NCBI GenBank assembly: GCA_963682175.1
Contig: OY821786.1
Span: forward strand, 27,612,501 to 27,676,500
DNA: 64,000 nt
Direction: 5' to 3'
DNA from: Triglochin maritima
Taxonomy: Eukaryota; Streptophyta; Magnoliopsida; Alismatales; Juncaginaceae
The notes under the pieces are model-generated. The model made no database searches. It worked only from the letters and a program-made list of their open reading frames with translations, and was not told where the DNA came from. Both the position numbers and the translations under genes were made by a program. This document shows, piece by piece, positions 23,101 to 34,400 of this stretch. Within the stretch, counting starts at the first letter, position 1. Each line of letters begins with the position of its first letter.

Positions 23101-25036
23101 CAGTAGACTTTTGACTGATATAATGAAAAAGCTGTTATATCAGTGACTCAGAGTTATTGCCGTCAACAGAATTCTATCTGAAGTTCTTAACTTTTTGTCT
23201 ATGCACTCTTTCCTGAAAGCTAATTTCATCAAACCTTTGTTTGGTGCCTTTCCAGGTTGTTGAACTAGACTTTCTTTATCCAAGTGAAGGAATTCATAGA
23301 CGGTGGGAGAATGGCTACCGGATAACATCTACAGCAGCTACTGCTGATCAAGCGGCCTTCATATTGAGCATACCTAAGCGGAAACTTATGGATGAAACGC
23401 AGGAAACGCTCCGTACTTCTGCATTTCCTAGCAATCATGTGAAGGTATGGAAATAGTTAGAAATAACTTTCGTAGGCCATAAATTATGGACGAAATACTG
23501 GAAATACTCCGTACTATCAATCTGTTTTTCATATGGTTTAGTAGTACTAACAAATAGGACAGCTGAAAAAGCATTTTTTTTGAGAAAATAAGGCACATAT
23601 CGTACTCTTTTGATGCCAAATTCTAGGGCATATATCATGTCGCTGCATAGTTAACTATAGTAGTACTCTTGACAAGGGCATATAGATCATTTGTATATGT
23701 TTCAGGTCTTCTGGTATTGTGCTTTCACTGAAGTACTTGGAGAGCAGCGTAGCGAAATCTTTGCTAGCTACTAAGTCAAGCAGTTTGGACCACATAAAAA
23801 TTTAGTTTCACTGGCAGTTGTTTTTTTAAGATTCCTTCTGTTAAGAACAAGCTTGAAAGATAAAGACGGGAAAGAAAACCATGAACCTACTGTAAAAGAA
23901 ATATCCCGAAGATGAAATAAAAAACAGTTCTTTATTTTAATATCTTTTTTCCTCACAAAAAGAATAAAAAAAGACAAACTTAGAGCAACCCAGTGCATTT
24001 GTTGTACTTTTTTCAATCAAGAACATGGTTATGAAAACCGGACCGGACCGGCCGGTCGAACCGGTTCAACCGTGAACCGGTGGCCAGTCTGGTCCGGAGA
24101 ACCCCCTAAAACCGCATTTTACATTCAACCGGTCTGAACCGGCGGCTCGACCGGTCGGACCGGTTAGACCGTCCGGTTCTAGCCCGGTTCAAGTCCGGTT
24201 TTGCTATTTTCGGCTCATCGGTGACCACCATCCGCTACATCCTCAACTCCTCCAGCCCCTTACACCCGTCGGCAACGGCCTTGACCCACTCGTCGGGGAC
24301 GAGGTTGAAGTCGGCGAAGTGGGGCTTCCCCTTGACGTAAGAGGGAGTCGAGGTTGGGAAAGCGGGCGAGGGCGGAGGGGGAGACAGAGTAGGAGTTGGG
24401 GATGGAGAAGGTGGTTAGGGTTTGGGCGTGGAGGAGGCGGAAGAGAGGGGAGATGAGATAGAGGGATGGGGTGGTTGGGAGGAACGTGAATATGTGCTCC
24501 TTGGGAAGTGGATTTGGTGAGAGGGAGGGATGGGGATGGGATGGTTGTAGTGAGTGTGTTTTGTGGGGAGCTTACTCTTTGGGAAGTGGAAGTTGGAATG
24601 GGAATGGATATATAATATTTATATATAACAGGTTAATCGACATGCAAAATAGGGGATAGACATGCATAACAGGATATATAATATTTATATATAATATTTA
24701 ATTATTTATTTATGACGTCACCGGTTCAACCGGTTCGACCCCGGTTGAACCTCTAAACTTCGAACCTTTGAGAATTCCGGTTCGACGTCCGGTTCGGTTA
24801 TGAAAACCATGATCAAGAAACCATCCAGAATTTTTTCTTTTCTTTTTAGAGAATAGCTTTGAAGTTTGTATTGCACATCTTTGGCGATGCTAGCTGTACC
24901 CATTTAATATAGACGAACTTATTTACATTAGCATTTTCAGGTACTTTATCTTCACATGGTACTAATTTTGTTACAGGAAAAATGGGCCAAGAATCTCTAC
25001 ATTGCCTCGATTTGTTATGGGCGGACTGTCTGCTGA
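17147..25036 (+). CDS. MLK: MUT9-like / casein-kinase-1-like Ser/Thr kinase (16 coding exons)
   Basis: Exons: 17147-17569, 18060-18185, 18281-18354, 18439-18508, 18600-18655, 18729-18800, 18908-19002, 19703-19769, 19836-19965, 20072-20290, 20425-20552, 21358-21532, 21619-21709, 22663-22820, 23256-23444, 24977-25036. All junctions are GT-AG and phases agree, giving 2133 bp, 710 residues. Residues 1-141 are a basic Gly/Arg/Ala-rich N-terminus starting MPELRSG, as in plant MLK/PPK proteins. The kinase domain starts near 150: [11 protein letters not shown] (157-167), VALK Lys187, HGDVKPEN with catalytic Asp279, and DLG 302-304 in place of DFG. A basic patch (QKRGRV..RKKVR) follows the kinase. The C-terminal half (from about 490) is the MLK-specific domain, ending ICYGRTVC. 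Family members phosphorylate histones (H3T3, H2A), photoreceptor partners PIF3 and CRY2, and flowering regulators, acting in the nucleus. No inactivating change was seen despite insertions in introns 13 and 15. Confidence 0.95.
22137..22470 (+). mobile_element. RTE-type LINE tail inside intron 13 of MLK
   Basis: Related to the copy at 15480-15815: readable blocks [25 protein letters not shown], split as [10 protein letters not shown] and [10 protein letters not shown], then [11 protein letters not shown]. It ends ctaccccaactagtttggga followed by a ttgttgttg tail, the diagnostic RTE 3' end. It is only about 330 bp, severely 5'-truncated, and in the same orientation as the gene. It lies within 21710-22662 and does not touch splice sites. 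Confidence 0.82.
24024..24811. mobile_element. hAT-like MITE in the last intron of MLK, carrying a TIR1/AFB fragment
   Basis: The ends are CATGGTTATGAAAACCGG on the left and, read inward from the right, CATGGTTTTCATAACCGA. They are flanked by the exact 8-bp duplication ATCAAGAA (24016-24023 and 24812-24819). Subterminal repeats are rich in ACCGGTT, GGACCGG and related words (24037-24200, 24720-24800). The 788-bp element contains no transposase. A GC-rich interior block is a captured piece of an auxin-receptor gene. It sits in intron 15 (23445-24976), about 165 bp before the final acceptor. Confidence 0.85.
24210..24440 (-). pseudogene. Captured fragment of a TIR1/AFB-type auxin-receptor F-box gene
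   Basis: On the minus strand two overlapping frames read [19 protein letters not shown] and then, after a frameshift near 24335, [17 protein letters not shown] followed by GLEELRM, a stop, and RMVVTDE. These blocks match the N-terminal LRR region of plant TIR1/AFB receptors (..[39 protein letters not shown]..). About 70 residues are covered. The frameshift and stop make it non-coding. It lies antisense to the kinase gene inside an intron. Confidence 0.85.
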
Positions 25037-25410
25037 CAGCTGCACACATGCCATTCTCAGCTTCAGGTGAGAAGTTATCACCATTCATTTTGCCATCAGT
25101 GGAAGCTTCTTCACCATCTTCCCTGTTGAATACTTGTGTAGCATCGAGGAACAACATTACGTCCGACAGCCCTAAGACATCGGACAAAAGAGGTGGTAAT
25201 GTGCTGAAAATCAAAATCCAAACCTTTTATACCTCTATGTATGCATTGGCAGTGGTAATACCAAGGCGCACCTGCCTTTATGTTGTACCAATTATTTCCG
25301 GAGCTATCGAAAAAAAATGCTCAACAATTCTGTATGCAAATATAGGTGTTTTGATTAGAGCCCCAGGGCTTCTTACTTGCAAGGTGCTTAAATTATTCGT
25401 AGACAATAAA
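25037..25410 (+). other. 3'UTR of MLK with candidate poly(A) signal
   Basis: Sequence after the TGA stop at 25034-25036 lacks a further exon that fits. AATAAA at 25405-25410 is the first canonical polyadenylation hexamer. An open frame at 24982-25458 overlaps the last exon in another frame and is not a known protein, so it is treated as a shadow. The UTR end is inferred. Confidence 0.5.
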
Positions 25411-26017
25411 TTACGCCCTCTGGTCAGGAAAATCAACTTATTTTACTCATTACAATGACAACTTAGGTTGCGTCACATCGCTTTAAATTTTATCAAATAT
25501 TAGGATGCAACATGGAAGCTTTGTTTGACAAGACTATTTTCTTCAGATAGCGTGTAGGACTTGCAATTCGGTACTCCAGACGTATACTTGTCAAATGTTG
25601 GAGAATGGACTCTTCGTGAAGGCCCTTCTCCTCGACACAGTCGAGAAAGAGTTCAAACTTATCGCACTCTTGTTTTACACTCCCCCGTTCTCTCTTCAGT
25701 GGAGTTGGACTCCCAACACATCCTTTTTTACATTATAGGTCTAAAAGACTCATTTCAGACAGTTACTGTTCACTGAAAGATCTGTGGCAGACGAGTTCTT
25801 TCACTTATAGTGCATTTTTTCAAGCCATAATTTGGGTTTGCTCCTCCGTCCCTATGATTTATAGGTCTAAGAAGATGATTGTAACACAACATTTAAATCG
25901 GAACCGTTGAATCAATCAACATTATTTAGGGTACATAAATCTGAATTAAATCTTAAACCGAAACCTTAGAGCCCAATTTGAAGTAAATATGTAAAATATC
26001 AAAACTATAACCGAAGT
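25411..26017. other. Intergenic DNA downstream of MLK
   Basis: No gene or repeat family recognised. 25560-25790 has a short open frame without a known motif. The remainder is AT-rich. Confidence 0.4.
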
Positions 26018-26025
26018 ATCATAAG

Positions 26026-26505
26026 TAGGGGTGCACATGGGTTGGGTTCAACCCGACTGGTCGGGTTGGGGAGGGGTTCGGGTCGGGTCGGGTTGGGAAA
26101 ATCAAAAACCCGAATTTTCGGGTCGGGTTCGGGTTGAGGGGGTCGGGTTGACCCAACCCAACCCGAACCCGATTTTTATTTTTTTTTATTTTTTTTATTT
26201 TTTCCCAAATAAACCGGTCGACCGAACATCACTCGGTTGACCGTTTCCAACCCGAAAATTTCGGGTGTTCAAGCCACCGGTCGACCGTTTAAGCACCGGT
26301 CGACCGAACCCGACCAAGTTTGGGAGGAAATTTCCGAATTCGGGTTCAACCCGATCCAACCCGACCCAACCCGAAAATTTCGGGTCGGGTTGGGTTGAAC
26401 CTAAACCGGTTCGGGTTCGGGTTGGGTTTTTTCCCAACCCGAAAATTTCGGGTTGGGTCGGGTTGAGGCCCAAACCCGACCCAACCCGACCCATGTGCAC
26501 CCCTA
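26026..26505. mobile_element. hAT MITE with GGGTCGGGTT subterminal repeats
   Basis: 480 bp, TIR TAGGGGTGCACATGGG at the left and its complement at the right. It is flanked by the exact 8-bp duplication ATCATAAG (26018-26025 and 26506-26513). The TIR differs from that of the element at 12047 by one base in its first 16, so both belong to one family. The interior is almost wholly GGGTTCGGG/AACCCGACC repeats. In the middle (26213-26310) are four GGTCGACC or GGTTGACC palindromic words like those in the LTRs of this window. No captured gene was seen. Confidence 0.9.
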
Positions 26506-26624
26506 ATCATAAGTGAGCCCTGTAAAGATCTTTCGTTCGCGACTAGAATTAGATTTATCTCCAAAAGGCTAAAATATAAAACCCCAAACCCTAAAATATG
26601 CAACCTTAATAGAAATAAAATTTT

Positions 26625-29179
26625 GATTTTCTATGCTCAAATGACCCAAAATCGAAAACCCCCCGCACTTTGACATCTTTTGAAAAAAAATACTTATGTT
26701 TTCACTTCTCTCCAAAATACCTCTGTCTAAATCGTAAGATCATTCTCCTCTCATTCTCTTTCCAAATAATCAAATCATTTTCTATATCTTTATTTTGACA
26801 GTTGCAAACCTTTCTCACGCATCTGTTGTGTCTTCTCTTTCTTTTTTTCTCTTGTTCGCACATCCCTTCTCTGTCGCACTTGACCTGTCATTCGAGCTCA
26901 GCGGCGTACCCTGTCGAACAACTCCTACATTGAAGCGGACGACGAAGGTCAGTTTTAGGGCACGTTTTGTTTATGTTTCTCTTTTACTTGATATATATAA
27001 GGTTTTGTTATTGTTTCTATCGAAAATCTAGTTGATTTCATCCATTTATTAGTATTCATTTGAGTTTTGTCGTATGGGTTGGAAGTGGAACTGCTTTCTT
27101 GTGTTTCCAACAAGGCTTGATAGGTTCTATTGTAGTTCGATAGGTACTCGATAGTTGTGATCGATGGAAATCAGATTGTTTTTCCTTTCACCTCGATAGT
27201 TCGATAGTTGTGCTCGATGGAAATCATTCCATTTTTCCTTTGAGTTTGATATGTTCGATATTAGTTTGATTCGTTTTGCATGTGAGCTCGATATGATCAA
27301 TTTGACTGTGAAGAACTGCCAGCTCGAAGAGCTCGATTCCATTTTATCTTTAAATTTTCCCCATGTTTTTTAACTGGTTGTTTTTTCTTATTTTTTTTCC
27401 AGATGCTGAAGTTCCAACCAAGGATTCCCCGACCATGTGACATATAGGGACAATAAGCCTATGAATGACATAAAAGAGAAGTTCCGGGAGTACGGGTTGC
27501 TGGAAAGGGCAAATGAATCCCCGTTTAGACAATTTTTCAAGGCACACGAATTACAGTTCTCCGGTGTTCTTACCCATCAGTTATTGTTTCACAAGATCCA
27601 CAATAGTATAGATGATGAGGTTCATTTCTGTTTGGGCTCTAAGACCTGCATATTCAGTAAATATGAGTTTGCACTGATCATCGATTTGAACTTCAGCACT
27701 GAACCGTCAGAGGCTGAGTTGTAGGAGCACTGTACCAGTGATCGCCTAATAAGGGATTATTTCAATGAACAACCCAAAATTCAGATATTGACGTTGGAGG
27801 CGGCATTCAGAAGCTGTACAAATGCTGAAGACATCTCCAAGTTGGGATTATGCCTCCTGATTGAAGGTGTTCTATATGCTTGAGAGGGCAAGCTATTCGT
27901 ATGGGCGGATATGATCAAGATGGTTGAGGACTTGGACTAGTTCTTCAAGAATCCATGGGGACATCAACTTCAGGAACAACTATCTCACCTCCGGTGGCCA
28001 TGAGATTTGTTTGAGGAACAAAAGTCCCAACCTGACTCCTAACTTTCTTATTAAAATTGGAATTGGGTGATGGTTCTACAAGTACAATCTTCTTAACCAG
28101 ATACACATAAAGGGATCCTGTACTACAATATTTCAGAGACGAAGAAACGGACGTCGTAATTGTTTGTGATTTCAACAGGTTTATATGACTGTCCATGTGT
28201 TTTTAAGGGGCTTCCAGGGTGAGATCATATTTCAACTTATCAACATCAAATGCCTTGTGCAAAATTTCAAGCAGTTGCAAGTACGTTACATCCTTTTCTA
28301 TCGTGATCCCTTTACTCTTGCCATCCTTGAAAAACCAATCTCTACCGTCCATTTCCCAAACACCATGGTACGCAACCAATATGTTAATAGTCGAACCTGA
28401 TACGAGAAAAACAAAAAGGTCAAAACAGTGGAATCCAGAATATTAATCATAACCTATCGAGCGACTATCGAACAAATATCGAGTGCAATCGAACTATAAC
28501 CAAGTAAAACTATCGAGCATACACAATGACCCACACTATCTATCGCGTACCGTCGAGTTGACTCGAACTCAATTGAACTCTAAAATAATTTTAACTATCG
28601 AGCAAATCTATCATGTATCCTCGAGTACCTTCGAGTACCGTTTGCCATCGTCTTCAACCATCAGAAATTGTCATTCATCGAGCCCGATCGAGCACAACTA
28701 CCCCACAAAAGCTAGATTCAAACAAAATTTGTACAAACCAACAAAACACATCAGGACATTGACAATCAGTTCGAAAATGGAAAGAAAATACAATAAAGTA
28801 ACACTCACATCAAATTTTTACAATTTCACTTACCCATTCTCTTTGCTTGACCGGTTTCTCCTACAAGAACACAAACAACTTGTGCATTCCAGTGGGGGTC
28901 CGACATGACTCAGTGGGGGACAATCTCAGCTCCATATTGGATATTGTGGCCTCAATTTGGTCTTCACTCCAAACTGAAAAATTTGAGCTGGATACGCCTG
29001 AAAGAGAGAAAGAAAGAGGTTGTTCCATGTTAAGTCAAAGGGAATGGTCCCACAATTTAGGCAGGGGCATTTTGGGAAGGGGTATTTTGAGGAGAAGTGA
29101 AAACATAAGCATATTTTTCAAAGAATGTCAAAGTGTGAGTTTTGTTTATGATTTTGGGCCACTTTGAGCATATAAAGTC
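26625..29179. mobile_element. Mutator-like (MULE) element with long TIRs
   Basis: The left end (26625 to about 26765) and the right end (about 29040-29179) are imperfect inverted copies over roughly 140 bp. Shared words include tatgctcaaa, cccaaaatc, cactttgacat, cttatgttttcacttctc and aaaatacc. Inside these, CGATAGTT-type words at 27120-27300 face AACTATCG-type words at 28455-28620, giving a second inverted layer. The interior holds a DUF1985 remnant, a domain typical of plant MULEs that carry Ulp1-like genes. No mudrA transposase and no clear 9-bp target duplication were found, so the boundaries may be off by about 10 bp. Confidence 0.7.
27437..27960 (+). pseudogene. DUF1985 domain remnant (MULE-associated)
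   Basis: Open frame 27437-27724 reads LLERANESPFRQFF, LQFSGVLTHQLLFHKIH and FSKYEFALIIDLNF. It continues after a stop with YFNEQPKI, LEAAFRSC, KLGLCLLIEGVLYA and MVEDLD..FFKNPWG to about 27960. The order of blocks matches the plant DUF1985 domain, found mostly in Ulp1-carrying MULEs and derived proteins. At least three stops interrupt it. No downstream Ulp1 (C48) protease motif was seen. Confidence 0.7.
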
Positions 29180-30120
29180 AACTTTGCCAATAGAAAACCC
29201 TAAACCTTAAAATATACAACCCTAAACCGCTCAAATAGAAAACCTAGACTCTAAGCCCCAACACTACAATAGGTCTATCTAGTTGGCAAGTCATTGAGAT
29301 ACTTGTGGAGGAACGTGAATGAAATATGGAAGTTAAATATGAGACATACATCTTGATTGTACGAAGATATATTGGTTTTGAGAGTGTGATGTCATATCGC
29401 ACATGAGTTCAATCAACCGGTGAGTGGACCCTATGGTGTGAAACAATTTACTCACCAATTGATCAAAGAGATAGGGTAGAAATTGCATTATGAAAATGTG
29501 TTTGAACAAGAGCTTAACTTGCATTTCCCGATGTTAAATATACTCGTGGGTCAAGGACTATTGTTGTAATATTATGGTACACTTTATGGTGTGAACTTAG
29601 ACGTGGAGGGTCTTCGTTACGCACAATGTAGGTTTCTTGTATCAAATGAATTTAATGATAATATGATTATTGAATCTATGATGTGCTGCGTTTGTTATTA
29701 GTTTAACAAAATAAAATTGAATTAGCTTAAGTTTTGTCGTTACCCATTATTATAAGGTGTATTGGTCTTTGGAGATGTGATAATCAAGTCCAACTTATGC
29801 GAACTATTAATGGGTCTTTATTGTAACCCTATTAACTTGCACCACGTAATACATCATATTTGGGTTCCTCTCCTAACCCGATTTTGGATTCAAATTCATA
29901 TTTAAAAGTCTTCCCCCATAGCTCTAACATCTATGGTGGTCTGGGGTGTTTTCCTCTTAATTTTCCTAAACAATCTTATTCTTCCATCTTCCATGATCTT
30001 TGATTAAACATGGTATGAGGATAGGAGAGCTCAACTTTATTCTTTGTTTATTTTCTTTCTGATCTTGTTGGTACCAACAATTTTCATCGACAATATGAGA
30101 TCAAGATCTGCACTAGTTTT
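29180..30120 (+). other. Unclassified DNA ending in a possible copia leader
   Basis: 29180-29900 is AT-rich with no recognisable gene. 29900-30110 resembles the end of an LTR or leader, including tggtatgagg at about 30009, which is close to a tRNA-Met primer site. It may be the 5' part of the older copia whose gag fragments continue at 34778. This link is inference. Confidence 0.35.
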
Positions 30121-30376
30121 TGTTGAATATACGACACTCGTATACGTATTTGGTGGTGGAGGTGGTTGACAAGAAGTAGATTGACAAGAGGGGAGAGGCT
30201 TAAAACTCTTTTTCTTCTAACTTTTAACAAGAAAATACAACACCTCTTGCTCTACACTTTCTTTCACACTTAACACACATGACTTGTGTGCTATTTATAC
30301 TACTACAATGACTCTTAGACTTCCTCTACATTATGAGGACATTTAGTCTTCTATCTTCTATGCTAATCATAACAAT

Positions 30377-31755
30377 TGATTGAACGTTTTATTTAAACCG
30401 CAAGTGCACGGCCGCGATGAAGCGGTGACAAGTACGGGTCGTCCTCAGGGAGGTGAGCAGCCTCTTGTTTATCAGAAATCAAGTTACAAAAATTGGGGGA
30501 GAAAGATTGATTATGCTACTCTACACTAAACTACGCTAAGAAGTATAAAATGCAAACGAAAGAAACAAACAATGAAATGACAACTAAGCTAAGAACAAAA
30601 GAGGAATGCTGGAAAACAGAAATGGGAAAACCCTTAAGGGGTGGAGTGAGTGCACACAAGCAAAGATGTGGGTGTTGAACACATTCTTTAAGCACAAATA
30701 AAGGTGGTGTTATCATGCATAGGAAGTGTCTAAATGTTGTGGCAAAACCTATCAATATATTCACCAACTTAGTTGATTAACATTTACATATGCAAGATGT
30801 TTATTTCAGAACCTAAACAAGCATGATAGGTGTCTAATCATTTTGGCAAAACTCATCAAGTTATGAATTCTATCCTAAACAAGCATACATTCATGTTTTA
30901 TCAACACATTGGAAATAAAGCATTCAATCCATTCTCATTTGTATGTATGTACATCTACTCCACCCCCCAAAGGGGATGAAACTACTCACTAAACATTACA
31001 CTAATTATTAAACTAGACAAAGAAAGCATATTAACTAAGCTAATAAAACTAATGAAATGAGATTAAGCAAAGCAAAACAAGAAACATAAAACAAACAACA
31101 TAATAAAGAAAACTTGTATTAAAATGACTCACATTAAAAGTAGCATCCTCCTACTTTAGTGTGTGCTTCAAGACCTCACTTCTAGTAGGAAGAATAGCCA
31201 CTTAAAATATGGAGTGATTACAATAGAAGGTGAAGAGTTCTATTTATAGCCAAAGAAAAAGGCAATCCGGGACAATCCCCCGATGTGAGACTAAACAAAT
31301 ACCAAAAATGGCCTAAACATCCCCTAATACATGTGCTGGAGAAATTTGAGCGGATTTGGGCCAAAATGGACCGCCAATTGCCAGTCTATATGGTTCGGAT
31401 CCTGCTCATTTTTGTGGTGGGCTTTTCTTGGTATATTTGCTGGTCTTGGATGCATTTACTTGGTTTGTTGGAGCTCCGACCCAAATCGAATTGCTAAAAT
31501 ACTCCCCATGATGGTGTGGAGTATTTTGTTTTGCTCTTAGGTCCTTCTGTCTTACATTCATGTCCTTTTCCCTTGCATCTCAGTCCCCAGATCTCACAAT
31601 TCAGTCATTTTTCCCAGCTTTTGGGTCCTTTTATGCTTCATCTCTTCAAACCTATTTATTCCTGAAAACTAACCATAAAACTCGTAACATAGCATTGTTT
31701 AGGTGAAAGATAATGGATATAAGATACAAATATAAGCATGAAATGATGTCAATCA
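30377..31755 (-). mobile_element. Solo LTR, Athila-like gypsy, nested in a copia LTR
   Basis: Perfect target duplication ACAAT at 30372-30376 and 31756-31760. On the plus strand it begins TGATTGAACG and ends GTCAATCA, i.e. the TGATTGACATC family in reverse. It is 1379 bp, identical in length to the LTR at 59087-60465. It contains the family boxes: the CCCCAAAGGGG region near 30970, GCAAGTGCACGGCCG near 30400 and ctataaatag (reverse) near 31250. Confidence 0.95.
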
Positions 31756-31859
31756 ACAATCAGTCAAGACTGTTCAAAATGAGTTATTACAACCTTTTTG
31801 TGACCTATCGTTTCAGCTTTCACATTAAGTTCAACATTCAACACTCCTCCTTGAACTTA

Positions 31860-33395
31860 ATCATTCTCCATGCAACGTGCCAAGTAGATCACGTAGCTTT
31901 CAAACAACCGTATAGGCAACAATTTGGTGAAGATATCCGCAACTGGGTCTTCACTTCTCACGTACATCAATTCGACATCTTTCTTTTTCATATGCTCTCA
32001 GATAAAGTGAATTTTGGTGTCGATATGCTTGCTTTTTTATGATGCACCGAGTTATTGGCTAGCTCCATGGCTGATTTTCTGTCCATGTATACTTTGGTAG
32101 CTCCATCTTGAGCTAAATCTGAGTCCTTTAATAAATCCCTAAGCCAAATTGCATGACAAACACATGCACTAGCCTCCACATATTCGGCTTCACAAGTAGA
32201 CAATGCAACAATTGGTTTTTTCTTGGATGACCATGAGAATGCCGTGTCACCAAGATAGAACACAAATCCGGAGCTGCTCTTTTGATCATCTACATCTCCG
32301 CTACAATCACTATCCGAATACCCAAAGAGAACTTTGTTATCGGATGCACTATAGAATAACCCAAGCTTTAAAGTGCCTTTGATGTAGCGAAAGATTTGTT
32401 TGACCGCCATCCAATGCTCAATGGTTGGCTCCTCCATGTAGCGACCTACCAAGCCAACTCCATACACAATATCTGGTCGAGTGCAAGTTAAGTAACACAA
32501 GCACCCAACCATACTCTTGAATAAGGTTGCATCAACCAACTCTCCTTTATTATGCTTGAATAATTTTAAACCACACGCCACCAGTGTGCTCACAGAATTA
32601 CAATCATCCATCTTGAAACTCTTCAAGATCTCCTTCGCATAGTCTTCTTGCGTCACGAATATACCAACATTGCCTTGCTTGAAATCAAGTCCAAGAAAAT
32701 AGGACATGAATCCTAAGTCCATCATCTCGAACTCCCTCTTCATAGATTGCTTGAACTCCTCAAGCATCCTCTCGTTGCTTCCTGCAAAGATGAGATCATC
32801 AACATAAAGGGCCACCTTTAGTATATCTTTGCTGCACCGTTTCACATAGAGCGCATGCTGGTGTGGACATTGCATAGAACCATGTTGCTTGAAATAGGAA
32901 TCAATCCGCATATTCCATGCTCTTGGGGCTTTCTTAAGACCATACAATGCCTTCTTACACCTAGGACTTTGCCTTCCTTGCCTCTCTTCTCATAACCGGG
33001 TGGTTGTTCAATGTACACCTCCTCTTCTAGAACACCATTGAGAAACACCAATTTGACATCCATTTGATGGATGCGCCACCTTCTGTGAGCTGCAATAGAG
33101 ATCAGGAGACGGATTGTCTCCATGCGCACCACCGACGCAAATACATCTTCATAATCGATACCGGATCTTTGCTTGTATCCCTTTTCCACCAAGCGTGCCT
33201 TGTATCACTCGACCTCTTCTTGGGCTGTCATCTTCTTCCTGAATACCCATTTGACACCAATCGCCTTGTGTCCTTTTGGCAACGAGACTAACTCCCAAGT
33301 CTCATTCTTCTTGATAGAGCACATTTCTTCATCCATTGCCGCACACCACCTAGCATCCTCCACTGTCTCTTCAAAGGGAATGTTTTCTCCTCGTG
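31860..33395 (-). pseudogene. Copia RT-RNase H coding region (frameshifted)
   Basis: The RT begins near 33370 with CAAMDEEMCSIKKNETWELV and VKWVFRKK (frame ending 33205). It continues in another frame as [20 protein letters not shown] and [12 protein letters not shown] (33192-32842), then [12 protein letters not shown] and LYVDDLIFAG (YVDD at about 32806) in 32947-31988. RNase H blocks follow: YLTCTRPD, GYSDSDCSGD, STCEAEY, and near the end ADIFTKLLP at about 31900. At least two frameshifts separate the frames, so the polyprotein is dead, but the RT active site itself is intact. Confidence 0.9.
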
Positions 33396-34400
33396 CTAGA
33401 ATGCACATCACATGATGCTCACTCATAGCCTTACGAAGCTCCTTTGGCCTCATCTCCTTGTCAACAATAAGAGCCGCCGCCTCCACTCCTCTCTCATTTT
33501 CTTTATTTTCTTCATATTCTTCCTTTTGCTCATCATCAACTTGATCATGAATGACATGATTGGTCACCTCCTCGTTGCTAACGAACAAAGCCATTCCAAC
33601 ACCGCTGGCATCTTCCTCCAAGGCAACAAGGTTGGAACTCTCTTCCACCTTACTACCAAAGTGTCCACACTTCCCACAATTGAAGCATTCAACATCCTTT
33701 TTGGATGCTCGGCCTCCATGACCACGGTTGGATCTCTCCTCCATCTTATTTTGTGACCGACACCTCGTTCGCAAAATAACCATGCTTCCCACACTTGAAG
33801 CACTTGCCATCCTTCTTATTTGAACGGCCTCCATAGTCACGATCTCTTCCACGATCTACGTTGAGAGGGTTCTCCTCCTTAAGCGTCATCTTCTCTTACA
33901 ATGCCTCCTCCAAGACATCTTGCTTCTTCTTCTTCTTCTTCTTTCTTTGCTCGTGTGCCTCCAACGAGCTAGCAAGATCGTCGATCATCATATCTTCAAG
34001 GTTCTTTGATTCCTCGATGGCACACACCACATTTTCAAAGCATTCGGTGAGAGAACGCAAGATCTTCTCCACCACTCTCCCTTCCTTCAACTCCTCTCCA
34101 TTTCTTTTCAATTGGTTTGCAACCATGCACACCCTTGTGATATAGTTGGCCACTCCTTCCAACTCCTTCACCTTCAATGCTTCGAACTCGCCTCAAAGGG
34201 CTTGGAGGTGCACTTGCCTCACACGATTCGCACCCTTATATCCCTTCTCAAGAATTTCCCACACCTCCTTAGACGTAATTGGATTTCGACAATTGGATTA
34301 TTCAGATGTATGCACTTTTGGCTGCGCAAGATGCATGGGAGTTGGTCAAGAACGTCTTCGAGGAGGGTGAGGCAACATAACTTGACCGAACAGTGTCATA
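33396..34400 (-). pseudogene. Copia gag with zinc knuckle (frameshifted)
   Basis: 34177-33896 reads VANYITRVCMVANQLKRNGE and VVEKILRSLTECFENVVCAIEE, the UBN2-type gag domain of copia elements, ending in a run of eight lysines (HEQRKKKKKKKKQD region). A frame from 33852 has the zinc knuckle CFNCGKCGHFG (about 33687-33655). The usual ..H..C end of the knuckle is degraded (SKVEESSN in place of the final Cys). Coding then runs directly into the pre-RT linker. The aspartic protease and integrase are absent. Confidence 0.85.

Noticed and set aside
24982..25458. Plus-strand 158-codon frame at the MLK 3' end
   Set aside because: It overlaps the last coding exon in another frame and has no known motif; most likely 3'UTR read by chance.
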